Source: Cephalotrichum gorgonifer
Lineage: Eukaryota; Ascomycota; Sordariomycetes; Microascales; Microascaceae
Direction: 5' to 3'
Assembly: GCA_900312665.1 (NCBI GenBank)
Contig: ONZQ02000005.1
Coordinates: forward strand, 2,211,077 to 2,275,076
Length of the DNA stretch: 64,000 nucleotides
Part shown: positions 43,508 through 55,059 of the stretch, one piece after another
How the letters are laid out: the number at the start of each line of letters is the position of its first letter
Numbering within the stretch: the first letter of the stretch is position 1
The notes under the pieces: model-generated
The model's input: only the letters and a program-made list of their open reading frames with translations
Told to the model about the DNA's origin: nothing
Database searches by the model: none
Made by a program: the position numbers and the translations under genes

Positions 43508-46212
43508 ATGTGGTGGAATGCCATTCCCCTTTATCTTGCTCTTCTCCCGGGATCCCACGCTCTCGACCCCGCCCTAACCTTGGATAGTTCCGACAGCAGG
43601 TCCTCCGCCAACGGCTTCCAAAAGCGCGATGAGGATGGATGCGGCATTGGACCTATGTCTGGGTCTTACTGCCCAACCTGCGATGGAATAGACGCGCCGA
43701 CGCCCAACATGCTCATCAAGTGCCAGGATCCGTGGGACAAGACCAGTGACGAACAGAACAACGCCTTCCAGGAGCAGAATGGCGAATGCCGTGTATATCA
43801 CCCCCTTTGGCCGGATGCCTCGACCGGACAGGAGCAGCCCAAGTGTGCTCGATACTGCGAGACCCAGGAGGGGTTTGAGGAAGACAACGTAGCCGCGTGC
43901 GTTGGGTCTACGCCAAAGACCGGAAATCCGCGATTTGACGACAACTTCTTCTACAGCTTCCGGGATTCCGAAGGACGTTACTACGATATGGGGAAGTGCG
44001 AGTGCGACCTAGCGCTTCCCGGCCTCGTTCTCGATGTAGTGTTGGAGGGGATTGCGGAAGCGATGAAGTTGATCGGACCCATTCTTTTCATTGCTTGCTC
44101 CCTGTTTGCGGGAGTACTGGAGCTGGTATGTTATCCACACCGCACTCACCTTTGGCAATTAATAGCGGACGAAATGAATTAACGAGAAATCCTTTCGCTT
44201 CTGCAGGGTGCGGACCTGGCTATTTCTGCTCTCCCGGGTGGTGCCGCTCTAACGGCTGCGAGAAGAGCATCCACAGCGGCGGTCAAGGCAGCCAAAACAA
44301 CCTACCAGAACGGTGGGAGCGAGAAGACCTTCCAAACTCTCACGTCAAAGATGTGCCCTCAGGCAGACTTTGGGAAGCTTGATTTTGGGAAGGCCTTCAA
44401 CAGCTTGCTCGGGGTTGAGGATAGTTATGCGTCGGGAGATGGGTGCAAGGAAGAGAAGAGGTCACTCAGCGGACGCGCCAAGGGGGGCAAGGGTGACAAG
44501 GAAGATGGAGAGAGAGTCCAGTGCCGCGCCCTCCCCGAGGCCTCGAAGGACCAGCCACCAAAGAACGACAGGGATAACGGCTTAGAGGGTCTCGAGGAGA
44601 GAGCCAGGAGAGAGAACGACGAGAAAAACAAATCGAAGACAACCAAGGAGCCTCCTAAGTCCACCTCGACCACTTCATCCGGTGAACCGGGCCCAACGGA
44701 TGCCGGTTGCGAGCTTTGCCGCCCCACCAAGCCGAAGGTCGGACCCCGCGGGAAGGGTGGGCTGTCCGAATACGGCCTTATGTATGCCCGTGCGCCGCCA
44801 GGCAATGGAAGGGGCGATCAAGATGGTCCTGGCAGATCCTGCATGCTAGAGGAACCCCCCCTCACGGATGACGACCTGGTGGTCGACTTTTCGGAGCTCA
44901 CCATCTCAGACGAATCATGTTCGGGGAGCGGACTCGGTGCAAGATCAGACTTCGCGTCCATGTTTGACACTCCCAGTCTTTCCAAGCGTTCTACCAAGGC
45001 TAAGATTGTTCAAATTAACTGGTCGGATGGCAGCTCGGATGATCTAAGGTTTGGGACCTATCACCAATGCGCAGACGCCAAAGGAAAGGCCGGAATCGAT
45101 AAGTATTACAAGGTCCACCATGATGCAATCTCTTGCTCTACCGAGGTTGAGAAGGTGGATGTGAGAAAATCATCCCTGAATGGGGAGAAATATCAAACGG
45201 AACATGTCTACGAAGCGCAGACCCTGAGGAGGTTTTTCTCCTGGCTCGCTGAAGGGGGAGCTGTGAAGACGGGATCGAGTTACACCAGGCCCAGCGAGAC
45301 GTGGGTGCAGCAGGTGCTTCTTGGATTTCGCACCAACACCCCCTTCATGCTCATCAGCGGCGATGTTTTGGGAACGGACAACACCGGCGATACTGTCTTC
45401 AATGCCATGACATACGGATTTGGGAGAGGCGACAATAGACCCATAACGTTCCGACCTTTTGTCGCAAGTCGTGGGTTGAGGGAGCTCACTTTGACTCACG
45501 ATGCTATCAATGGCCCCAAGGGGACTTTATTCGGAGGCGAATCACTGAGAAGCATGAGAGGTAAAAATGGGAAGGTTACCACCACCACCATCACGGCGGA
45601 TAGGGCAACCATACGCCGGGTAAGTCCAAACCAGGTCCCTCGGACTATAGTTAAACTTATGCACATTCCTTGCAGCTCATGTGCATTGGCTAACGAGTGA
45701 CTGCAATATTCTAGGGCCCCTTGATGTTTGAGTATCTCAAGTTCAAAGGACCAGGCGCCACTGACGAGCTAGTCTGGAACAAATTTATGAGGGTTTCCAA
45801 CTGGATCGACCTGGTCTGCCACACGTTCGACAACAGGTATACCTGGGGATCGAGGCCTACGGACGAGCCCCTGGCGCCGCCGGGTGAGACAGCCTCGCTC
45901 AGGGCCCTCTATGCTTATTGGATCGACCAGGAGCTGGCCAGGATCGAGGCGCAAATGTCAGCATGGGCGAAAGGCATCAAGACCGACTTTGACGCCAAAC
46001 ACAAAAAACTGAAAGGTGCAGATAAGGCGTGGAGGGATAAAGCCTTCGACAATCCCGGCTTTGTTAAGGCGGATAAGCTCAAATTCCCTCGGGTTTCTGC
46101 CCCGCAGTTTCGTGCCGGCGCTTCAGTGTATGGTGCATATGGCATCGTGGAGCATACAAGGAATATGCAGGATGCAAGGACGGACATAGGAGTCCCGAAT
46201 CGTATCACCTGA
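43508..46212 (+). CDS. large secreted multi-cysteine protein of unknown function
   Basis: Three exons, 43508-44125, 44207-45619 and 45715-46212, giving 842 residues. The signal peptide is MWWNAIPLYLALLPGSHA. The N-terminal 160 residues are Cys-rich (CGIGPMSGSYCPTCDG, KCARYCETQEG, GKCECDLALPG). A hydrophobic stretch around 168-206 (LVLDVVLEGIAEAM to LFIACSLFAGVLEL) is followed by a low-complexity Lys/Glu/Ser linker near 320-380. After a CELCRP segment, a C-terminal module contains TEHVYEAQTLRRFFSWL near 537-553 and QQVLLGFRTNTPFMLISGDVL. An E-H-V-x-E-x-Q-T-L element also occurs, to my knowledge, in other fungal secreted proteins including chitinase/killer-toxin-like ones, but I cannot assign a function. 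The ATG at 43508 gives the clean signal peptide. Confidence 0.8.
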
Positions 46213-47330
46213 CCGGGAAGGCTGTTATGACTCCGTTCTCATTTCATTTAGGTTTATGGCGGCGGTGGGTATCGGAGAAAGGTCTATATCTGAAGCTGGG
46301 ATGCAGGAGCTCGAGCGTTTGGGGTAGGGTACTGTGGGAATTCGGGAGACACGGTGATTGGATCTTTTGGGACGGTTCTATTTTGGCGCTCACTATCTCC
46401 TCATGTAGATATGTTTCTTTCTTATTTCTTTGGTATGAAGGACAGCCGGCGTTACGGGCCCCGGCAAGGGGTATTGGATTAGAGGCGTTGGCATCGAACC
46501 AGGCATACATGCTTACAAGCGTTTCGACTACGTGGCGGCATATCTCACCGATACAGTGGTTTACTCATAAAGTGAATATTTTCTATACTACTCCCCGACT
46601 CTCATCCTCACTGTTCGGGGCCACATTGGGATCTCGGAGGCGAGTTCCCCAGCTAAAACGGGAGGTAAAAATCAAAAGCCTCATAAGGGTCATACTCCAT
46701 AACAAAACTAAAGCCCATAGGACAGGTTCAACGATGTAGCGGGTATATTGTTGAAGGTCCCCGGATCCAATCCAGGACTGCGCGGCAGTTGCATCATACC
46801 TGTGCTACGATGCATTGCCGGCTAGGGTACACGTAAATCTTGGTGAAAGTCTGCTGAGGATACTTCGTACTCGAGGAGGAAAGAAGGTAGTTCGAGTGGA
46901 CGTTGGGAAGAGGAATTGGTAAGAGGGAGGGCGAAAGGGGAGAATGTAGTAGGGGGTATTAGAGACAGAGGGTGAGGGTTTATGCAGTTTAGGCCCGAGG
47001 GTATGCATGTGCTATGCCTATCCTTAGAGGGTGGGGAGCCTGAGAAACGGGCTGGAGAAGTCATAAACCTGCCCTTTGGGAGCTGCGAGCCGCAGACTTA
47101 TAGGACGACGAGATCATGAGAGTCCGGGCATGCCCACCTGCCTATGATATACACGTATATGTACCCATAGTAAATGCTGGTTATGTGCCTCTCGCTTGTC
47201 TGGCCCGCCACGCAGTTCTTCCCGGCGTGTGATGGAGGGCAAAAGTGTAAACGCAGAGTATCCACAAAATGAATCCTGTTTGGCGTCACGATGGACAAAA
47301 AGTCAAAAAGATGGACACAAGTCAAAAAGA
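46213..47330. other. intergenic, nothing recognised
   Basis: 3' flank of the secreted protein gene. No coding frame with splice or domain support. Just before the tRNA, 47291-47335 holds three short tandem copies of a GATGGACAC/AAAAGTCAAAAA unit. Confidence 0.5.
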
Positions 47331-47409
47331 TGGACACACCAGGAATCGAACCAGGGACCGCCTCTAAATTAGATGCTAAAGAGGAATTATACCACTAAAC
47401 CATGCGCCC
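47331..47409 (-). tRNA. tRNA-Ala-like gene, anticodon probably AGC, with enlarged anticodon loop
   Basis: Read on the minus strand it starts GGGCGCATGG and ends GTGTGTCCA. The 7-bp acceptor stem pairs GGGCGCA with TGTGTCC, including G3-U70, the alanine identity pair, and the discriminator base is A. The D-arm is GTTTAGTGGTATAAT. The anticodon stem pairs CCTCT with AGAGG around a 14-nt loop TTAGCATCTAATTT, which fits an AGC anticodon plus a 7-nt insertion at the usual intron site. The variable loop is CGGTC and the T-arm TTCGATT. A T5 Pol III terminator follows within a few bases. The T-stem has one T-T mismatch and the D-stem one, so it could be a decayed copy. Confidence 0.65.
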
Positions 47410-48096
47410 TAATTTGTTGAAAGTGCGGGGAGCTATTCGCGGCTAACAGCTATTGCCATGGTGGTCCTGGAGCAACTTTGCCCTCTTTCCACAGCTGCGA
47501 TCCTCGCCCGTCATCTCCTCTCTAATACCCATATCCACAACACAAAATGGCATCGGTTGTTTGGTGGTCGGGGCCCCAAACCACACGGCAACTTCCGGAC
47601 GAGGCGCGAGCCGCAGCAGATCGTAACCCAATCTCGTCATACCCGGGACGCCTGCCAGAAGTACTCTCAAGTATCAATCATGATATTCACAAGCCAGAAC
47701 GACGTGCCATAGCTGAGATGGATCAGGCTAAATGGAGGAAGGTACGCGCGAGTCCAACGCGTACGGAGCACCGCAAACGGGACGCGGAGATGGCTATAGT
47801 TTGTTGTAGTTGAAGTAACTTGGACGCAGTGGAGGAAGGCGCGAATGAACCGCACGTGTACAGGACGCGTCAAGCAGAAGGCGGCGCCCTCTGGCCTCCT
47901 ACATCCCGTCGCATATTAGAAAACAAGGCAAGTGCCACCAGCGTAGTCCTGCCACATGGACGGATCTCACTCATGCGACTCTCCAGGCACGCGCGCCTCT
48001 CCCTCACACCCAAGCATGTCTTGATGTAATCCTGAACAAAACCTTTCTAGATTCCCATTCCAAAAGCATCACGAAAGGCATCGACACAGCGTTCCG
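47410..48096. other. intergenic; possible small gene at 47547
   Basis: Contains an ATG in good context (CAAAATGGC at 47547) opening a frame of about 65 residues up to a GTACGC donor-like site at 47741 (MASVVWWSGPQTTRQLPDEA, later HKPERRAIAEMDQAKWRK). A second segment after an ACGCAG acceptor-like site near 47829 could continue it. No family is recognised and the exon pairing is uncertain, so it is not listed as a gene. Confidence 0.3.
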
Positions 48097-50570
48097 ATGT
48101 CCCATCTCAAAACGTCCGTTGAAAGTCCATCCTATCACTCTCCGTACCACCACCTTCTCGCCATGGACATCAAAGATGTGTCCCGGGAGGACCCCTACCC
48201 CACTTTGATGAAGAGCGCGCTTGCCAGCGCGAAGCGAGCAAGTAAAAGGAAGGGCGAAATCATCCACGACCATCCTCCCGTCCACAGGCTGGTTTCGGAC
48301 TTCTTGACGAACTTGGAAAAGCCCGGCCCCGGCTCGACGAAGGACGTAGTCGCCATTTCGCTGGTACAAGTCCCGTACCCCCCCTGCGTCCTCACGAGAA
48401 ACGACCTTCGACCCATCATGATTTCCGACATGAGACTCGAGACGCATCACCGCGGGACTGGGATGTTGCTCCACATCCTCACGTCGCCGCAGCGCGACGG
48501 GGCGGACGTGACGGCCATCGTCGAAGACGGGAAGGGGACCGCCTTGCTGCTCCAGCTTTACCACCAGCCGAGCGAGTCGGTGGTGCCCGCTCGGGGGATA
48601 CTTCAACCGGGAGGTGGCTGCATCGTGAAGGAGCCCTTCCTCAAGTGCGAGACGAATGGAGCGTACTACCTCAGGGTTGACCATGTCACCGACGTGGTAT
48701 GGCTTGACAATTCGGATGAGCATGTGCCGGAGGAATGGAGGACACCTGTGGGCTTTCCGAATAATGACAGCAATATCATGTGGGCCCGGGGAAACGAAGC
48801 TGTGAAGAAGCAGGGCTGGGTGGAGGCAGAGCGCTTGTGAGTTTTCACCCATTGCTTTATCCTACACCTCGAACGCAAGCTAGAGGGGGCGTTGCGGGTG
48901 TGTCACAGGAGGTGCTGTCATTCGGCTAATCGCCTTCCGTCTAGTTAATCTTACGCCATCAGGGTAGCAACGACTCCTGACGAGGCGAAACCGGCCTACC
49001 TCAACCGCTCGATCGCGAACCTCCGACTCGGTCGTCCAGAGAAGGCCCTCTCGGATGCCACCCAATGCGCTGATACCGCGAAGCTATTTGAGAGAAGCCT
49101 CGTCCGTGAAGCCTCTGCCCTCTACAAGCTGGGTAACTTCTCGAAGTGCATCGAGCGGTTGGATGGACTCTTGCTCTCGAACCCGACGAACAGTGATGCG
49201 AGCGCGGAATTAGGTCGCGCAAGGGCCAGACTGCACGAGCAGAATACGGGCGAGTACAATTTCAATGAGATGTACAAGCAAGCAGGGAAGACACCCCCCC
49301 TCATCGACTGCGCCACCTTTCATGGGCCCTGCGAGATGCGCGACTCACCTGGGAAGGGCCAGGGGCTCTTCATCACCCGAAAGGTTGCCGCGGGAGAGCT
49401 CCTGATTTGCGAGAAGGCATTTGCATATTCATTTGTGGAGGAGGATTCTGCCGAGGGGCTGAACGTGCTAATGAATTTGAGCACCAAGAAGACTGTTGTA
49501 GGTGGGCAGGCGCTTCTTGTCACGCAAATTGTGCAGCAATTGGCCCACAATCCGAAGGCGTCGAGCGAGTTTTTGAAGCTGCATTGCGGCGACTACTCCA
49601 AGGCTCCCGCGTCGGACGCAGGTGGACTTCCCGTGGTCGATTCGTGAGTACCGCCGTTATTCCACCTAACATACAATGGAGGCATTAACGTTTGGCTTAG
49701 ATTTCTGGTGGAGAAGATTGTATCGCTGAATGCGTTTGGTGCTCCACGGACTTCCCAAGGGTCGTCGCTCATTCCACCCTGCGGATCCAATCCACAAGAT
49801 CCCAGGAACGGAGGTGGAAGCAACCACACTACCTCAGGAATCTGGGTCCTGGCCTCCCGAATTAACCACTCCTGCCTCTCCAACTGCTCCCGCTCTTCCA
49901 TTGGAGACATGCAGATCGTGCGGGCAATGATGGACTTGGACGCGGGAACCGATCTCTTCACCTACCGGCGCCCCGGCTTCATGGAGTCCCACGCGGATGT
50001 GCAAAGGGACCTGATGAAATGGGGGTTCCAGTGTCGATGCGACCTGTGAGAGCATAGGAAGGGGGTGAAGGATGCCCAGCTTGTAGAGTGGTCGGCAATC
50101 TACGACCGGCTCTCGGAAGTCGTCACCAGCGGTCCGAGGGCGACCAGGGCAGCCAAGGCCCAGTCGATGCTCGATAAACTCGCGTCGATGCCGCTAGTGC
50201 CTGCCAGCTGCGGTTGTTTTCATATCGCGATGATACATTTTACGCTAGCTTCCCAGCTGATGACTGACGAGAAGATGGCCGAGGGCGCCAACATGTATGT
50301 CAAAGCCTTTGAGGCTCTGGGGTGTCGTATCGTTGCCTGCCCACCTGGCGTTGGGAAGCCGCGGCTTGAAGTGACGCGATGGGAACCGACGTTCCACTGT
50401 ACCGCCGTATGGGGTTTTGTGGGGATATACGTGGCTTACCAGACACTTGCGCCCGAGCTGGGTGGGGTGGGGATGCGACGGAGAATGTCCAAACGGCGTA
50501 TAGTATGATCGTGGGCGAGCGGGACTCGATTCGTCGCCTGCTCGATCCGAGGTCTTGTGTGATGATGTGA
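48097..50570 (+). pseudogene. TPR-SET domain (SMYD-like) methyltransferase, broken by a stop and a frameshift
   Basis: Exons 48097-48836, 48963-49646 and 49700-50049 read as one frame through two introns (126 bp and about 53 bp). TPR-like helices (AYLNRSIANLRLGRPEKA) precede the SET domain: GKGQGLFITRKVAAGELL, then INHSCLSNC and FTYRRPGF, ending in the post-SET Cys cluster FQCRCDL. At 50047-50049 an in-frame TGA stands where the third cysteine of C-x-C-x2-C is expected. Homologous coding continues in the same frame (EHRKGVKDAQLVEWSAIYDR, later ASQLMTDEKMAEGANMYVKAFEALG). Near 50460 a shift to another frame is needed to reach ENVQTAYSMIVGERDSIRR. Intact members methylate lysines. Either a decayed gene or two sequence errors; alternative start 48163. 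Confidence 0.75.
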
Positions 50571-50572
50571 CG

Positions 50573-52122
50573 GACGGCTCGTTGGGAACGAAGGAGTCGT
50601 GAGGTGATGAACCCGTGGGGAGACATACTGGGCCTGGGTGAGACATGAGCAATGGAGCGTGATATCTGTATTGGGTTCGGGATAGACAAGAGTCTCGGAA
50701 GCGATGGCATTTATCAAAGGGTTATGGGGGAGGTGGTTATGGATTTGTGTCGATGTCTACGGGTGAGATGAGCACGAGCAAATGGGGCGGGAAAAGAAAA
50801 GGACTCGTACCTCTTCGCAAGGTAGTAACGATTATGAACGATGATACGCTATGAACATTGTCACTACTCTAGTCGTCATGGCTCTTTTACGTTCATGCAT
50901 GTATCTTTCCTTCAGTTCTGTGTACATGGCAATGCCCTTCTTGGTTGTGCCCCCCCAAATGTTAGGGGAAGAACAAGCTTGCTCCTACCTCGTGAGGTGG
51001 TCGTCTCAGATGAGTTGAACTGAAAGAGGTAGAATTTCGAAACTCCTGGCTCCCGGATGGTCAATAACTTGTCCGAGTCTCGTGTCGATAGGTAGAAGAG
51101 CGCGCGCGCCCAGGAGAGCTTGTCGAAGTCCCGGTTTGCGGACTGAGGGCATTCAAAGGTCAAAATCACATTCAAGGGACTGAACCGAGCTCCCAGGCTC
51201 ACATATCGGCCGTACAATCGGGCCCACAAAAGAGATATAATCAGAGTACTCACAGCTAAGACCCGAAATTCTGGGCCAAATAATCACGGTGAGGTGATGC
51301 AGGGGAACCCAGCATCAGGATTCTGAGCCCGACAGGGCAGCTCGAATCCTCAACCCAGGGAGGAAGCTCGTGAACGAGCTTACTCCCAAACTCGTGATCT
51401 CAACCTCAAGGAATAAGAGAACCGAGAGGGACTCAGCTTCGAAACTCGGGATTCAGAATGCCCATAGGCTGATCAACAATCTGCCCAAACCTCAGGTCGA
51501 TAAGTCTAGAGACGAGCCCGGGAGGGCTCATCAATGTCACAGGTCTCGGAGTGAGGGTATTCGGTATCAAGGTCACATCCTTAGAGCCGAAGCTACAGTC
51601 CCGGGCTCACATACAAGCCGTACAATCGGGCCAATGAGGGAATCGAGATCAAGAGCCTGTATTAGAGCCCCCAAGGGGCTATATCAATGAACAAGAAGTC
51701 TAGGATCGTACTGAAGGAGTGTGTATTGTCCTCTAGAACAAAAGCTCAAAAGAAAAAAAGGGGGGGGTCGAAGGCTCTTATACCAAATCCGAGCCACCGG
51801 GCGGGGCTCCTCCCCGCTCCGAGCCATCGGATTGGCTCCTATCCGCCCTGCCCCACCTCAACGGAAGGTATAGCTTGATGGTCTCAAAGAGGTGGTGTAG
51901 GAACCTTATATACAGGAAGCCCAAATGCACATGCGTCACCGAACCGTGGGGCCGGGTTCGGACCTCTCCGAGCCGCCGTGCCGGTGCTCGTCCACCTCGC
52001 GCCACCTTAGTACGGGTATATTTTACTTCGAGTGCCTGACTCGGATTTCTGTTTGCGATACAAGACGGGCTAATTCCTCCTGTTTTGCCACCAGTATCAA
52101 CGCCGAGTATCTCTAGAGTGGC
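50573..52122. repeat. gene-free stretch with a diverged direct repeat
   Basis: About 51037-51225 and 51437-51628 are two related blocks, both running from CGAAACTC through GGTCAA/GATCAACAA and GTCGATA to GGCTCACATA and CCGTACAATCGGGCC. Identity is modest. No coding content is seen; 51780-51870 has a palindrome-like repetition of GAGCCA/CGG words. Confidence 0.6.
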
Positions 52123-52402
52123 CTAGCACATGACCCCCTCCTCGCCTAACATATCAGCATTTCCCTCGTTAGCAATGCGCACTTCTCATATATATATAGA
52201 GCGCTAAGAACTTACAGCAACCCGCAGCGCACGCCGCAATGCAGCCTTGGTCGATGAATGAGCCTGAGCCCCTGCAGCTATTGGCGCACAACCAGTTGCA
52301 GGCAGTAAAGATCTTCGGGTCACAGCACGCAGCGGGTGCTGGCACCGGGGACGTGGTGGCGATAGCAGCCAGAGAGAACAAAATTGAGTAGGAGAGCTGC
52401 AT
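52123..52402 (-). CDS. small secreted cysteine-rich protein (69 residues)
   Basis: Two exons, 52402-52216 and 52145-52123, with a 70-bp intron (donor GTAAGT, branch GCTAAC). The last exon has only 23 bases but completes AAGC-CEEGVMC and the stop. Signal peptide MQLSYSILFSLAAIATTSPVPAPA is followed by a 45-residue mature part with ten cysteines (CC, C, C, C, C, C, CC, C), including CNWLCANSC and CIAACAAGCC. All could be disulfide-bonded. Size, secretion and cysteine density match fungal effector-like or antimicrobial small secreted proteins. The exact family is not recognised and no activity is claimed. A TATA-like ATATATACT lies about 100 bp upstream. It sits in a gene-poor, repeat-rich region. 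Confidence 0.75.
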
Positions 52403-55055
52403 GATGTTGACGTTTATAGATCTCCGTTTCGCAGGATTGAAGATTGAAGATGGAGATGTACTGGAGAGACGGATTGGACTTGGTGGGAGTAGATAGCAGT
52501 ATATATCTGGGAGAAGAGAAGAGCAAGAGGCGCAATTTATACCTTTTTCGTAAGTATTCTCACTCAGGTTTCTCTAATACGTCATTAGATGCTGAAATAT
52601 AAATCCCCATGCAGATATTCTAGCTTAGAGAGAAGATCGTCCGTCTGTAGGGTGTTGACAGCGAACCTCGCTTAAGCGATCGAAGCGAAGGTCTGCGCGA
52701 TTAGTATGGAGGCTACCCGATGCTACTCGGGAGTAGGTCCACTACGGTAGAATTTAGGACTTCAGGTTGGCCAGAAGACGCGGAATAAGTCAGTCCCAGA
52801 AAACTTTGATCTGCGTAAAGGCATTTTACGGCCATGATCATCGGATATACTGGAAGGATCCGAGCGATGTTACCTGCATCTAGGACCGCGGAGTGGCAAG
52901 AACAAGAGCAGGGATTGCATTGGTGGACTAACCCAGTCGTTTATATTGCAAGAAGCAACTGATCCTTCCTCTAATCGTTTCAGCCGGGCGTTGTCACCAG
53001 AGTAATTCTGGAAAGAATGGTGATATTGTAGTGTCCATGGTCGGTAACTAAGATATTATGTCTCAGGCTAGTATAATTTCTTTGCCCCAAACAGATGGCA
53101 GAAAACCGTTGAGACCATGCTACTCAACGATAGCTTTAGCCAGGGAATCAGGATCAGGGAGTTCGTTTATGGGCTACATCGCTCTCTCCCCGGTAGAGAT
53201 GAATCTTCATCAAAAGATTATGTATTCAGGAAGCATCCTTCATGCCGCCCAATTATTGTCACCTCGGGCGTAGCCTTCCCCGTGCGGGAGTGTCCGCGCC
53301 AGCGCAGTGGTAAAGATGTACTTGTAGTCGGTCCGACTCGCCCGCCAACCCGGAAAACACGGGTTGCCGAAGGAAGCGGCTCGTACGGCAATCTTGGGGA
53401 CGGGAACTTTTGCTAGTTCTATTGGTAGGTGTCGAGACGTCAGACGTTGGCATATATGTATATATAGCGCTTCCACGTAAACTTCTAGGTCTATTTCTCG
53501 CAATATTTTCGCAAGCTTGGGCCACGCTGGGCCATTTGAGAGGTAAGAGTCCTCTCGTCTTCACCTCTTAAAGAGAGCCAGAGCTGTCTGAGTATAGTAG
53601 AGAGTCTCACTCAAAACCAGGGTGAGGTATCATTTCAAGTGCCTGGCCCCCGTAGTGGCAAATGCAAGCGGCGAAAGTACGGTTCGGGGATGCAAGTTTC
53701 CCATCATCGGAGCGGAAGACGCCGGGCTTGGCGCCACAGCGGTTGGAAGTAGCCATCAGCAACCAGGATTCGCGCAAATCGGAAAGCAGCCGCTACCAAC
53801 ATAATCAGATCAAGGTACAATATCTGCTATGGTTGAGGGGTATTGTTAGATCCTGCACTAGTCTATTCACCCGTATCTAGATAGCTTCGCATGCAACGTC
53901 TAATTTATCGGCTTGGTTGACGGATCGGGCTCCGGTATAGTCCCATCACGATGCCCAGAGCTCTCATTCCATAAGCCTGCGCAAGGTCGCTTAATAGCTA
54001 CGATTCCTACTGCGGACACCTATCTCCGCAATTCTACGGGCAGGCTCGGAACCATTAGGTCTGATGCTAACCAGTGAGTCTCCACTACGAAAGGAACGAT
54101 TCCCTGTTTCACCGACACCGAGCCGGATATCCCAAATTCTTCGATGTCAAGGCATCTTCTGCAACTAGGACCTTGTCGAGTTCCCAGATCTCAACGTTCT
54201 TGGCTCGAGTGTCAAGCTAGACTCACGCTATAATCCATTTTGCCCTAAGTGTTCCTAAGTGTTAAGTGTTATCCGGATATACGGATCATACATTGGCCCG
54301 GGGATCAAGAGCATTGATGCGCATATCCTAGGAAGGTTGAGCACTATGGCGTGGCACACATTTAAGATAACGATATTCATGCCATGTTCGTGCTGGGCCG
54401 TCCCAGTACCGGAGGGGATACCCTGTTCGCAAATGCAGTGCTTCCTCCGCTATCTTGAGGTTATGGGTACTTCCCAGTACCTAAGCCCCAAGGAAGCCGC
54501 TACATTGTCGAGATATCCTTGGCCGCGTTATCTCCGTCCTCGTTGACACGGCCGAACCTATCTTGCACGTTTCCCCATATTACGCTTTCCCCCAGAAAGC
54601 TTCCCGCCCCACTCATCCTTTATCCAGGTAAGGACTTCACAGTTGATCCACACTGCCGCAGATCCGGACACGATGTGGGTCCGGATGAAACTGTCGGACG
54701 ATTCCCCCAGTGACCTCCAAGATGCGAGGCTAAGCAGGGACGAATGGCGGGCTGTGGAAGAGCGATATCTGTGAAGGAAGGTTGCTAGTGGAAAGGAAGC
54801 GCGCCCCCGGGCCCACAGTCATCGTGGTCAGTTGGAAGTGATAGGGACAGGATAGACCTATGAAGAAGAGAATCCAGCCGGCTATGCTCAGTGTTGAGAG
54901 TTTCTTGAATTCCCTCTACAAGTCTCATTCATTCGCATCTTCGTCACATTCATTCCTGTAGCGAACACCCGTGTCCGTCGAAGACGGCCCGATATTCTTT
55001 TACCACATCTTCAAAAAGAAGCCATAGACAGAGCTGCACGCCCTCCTTAGAGGTG
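52403..55055. other. gene-poor relic sequence
   Basis: More than 2.6 kb without a convincing gene on either strand. Open frames of 60-100 codons (for example 53117-53416 and 54259-54546) have no domain, signal peptide or splice support. The final few hundred bases are the former upstream region of the AA9 relic. Confidence 0.5.
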
Positions 55056-55059
55056 CAGC

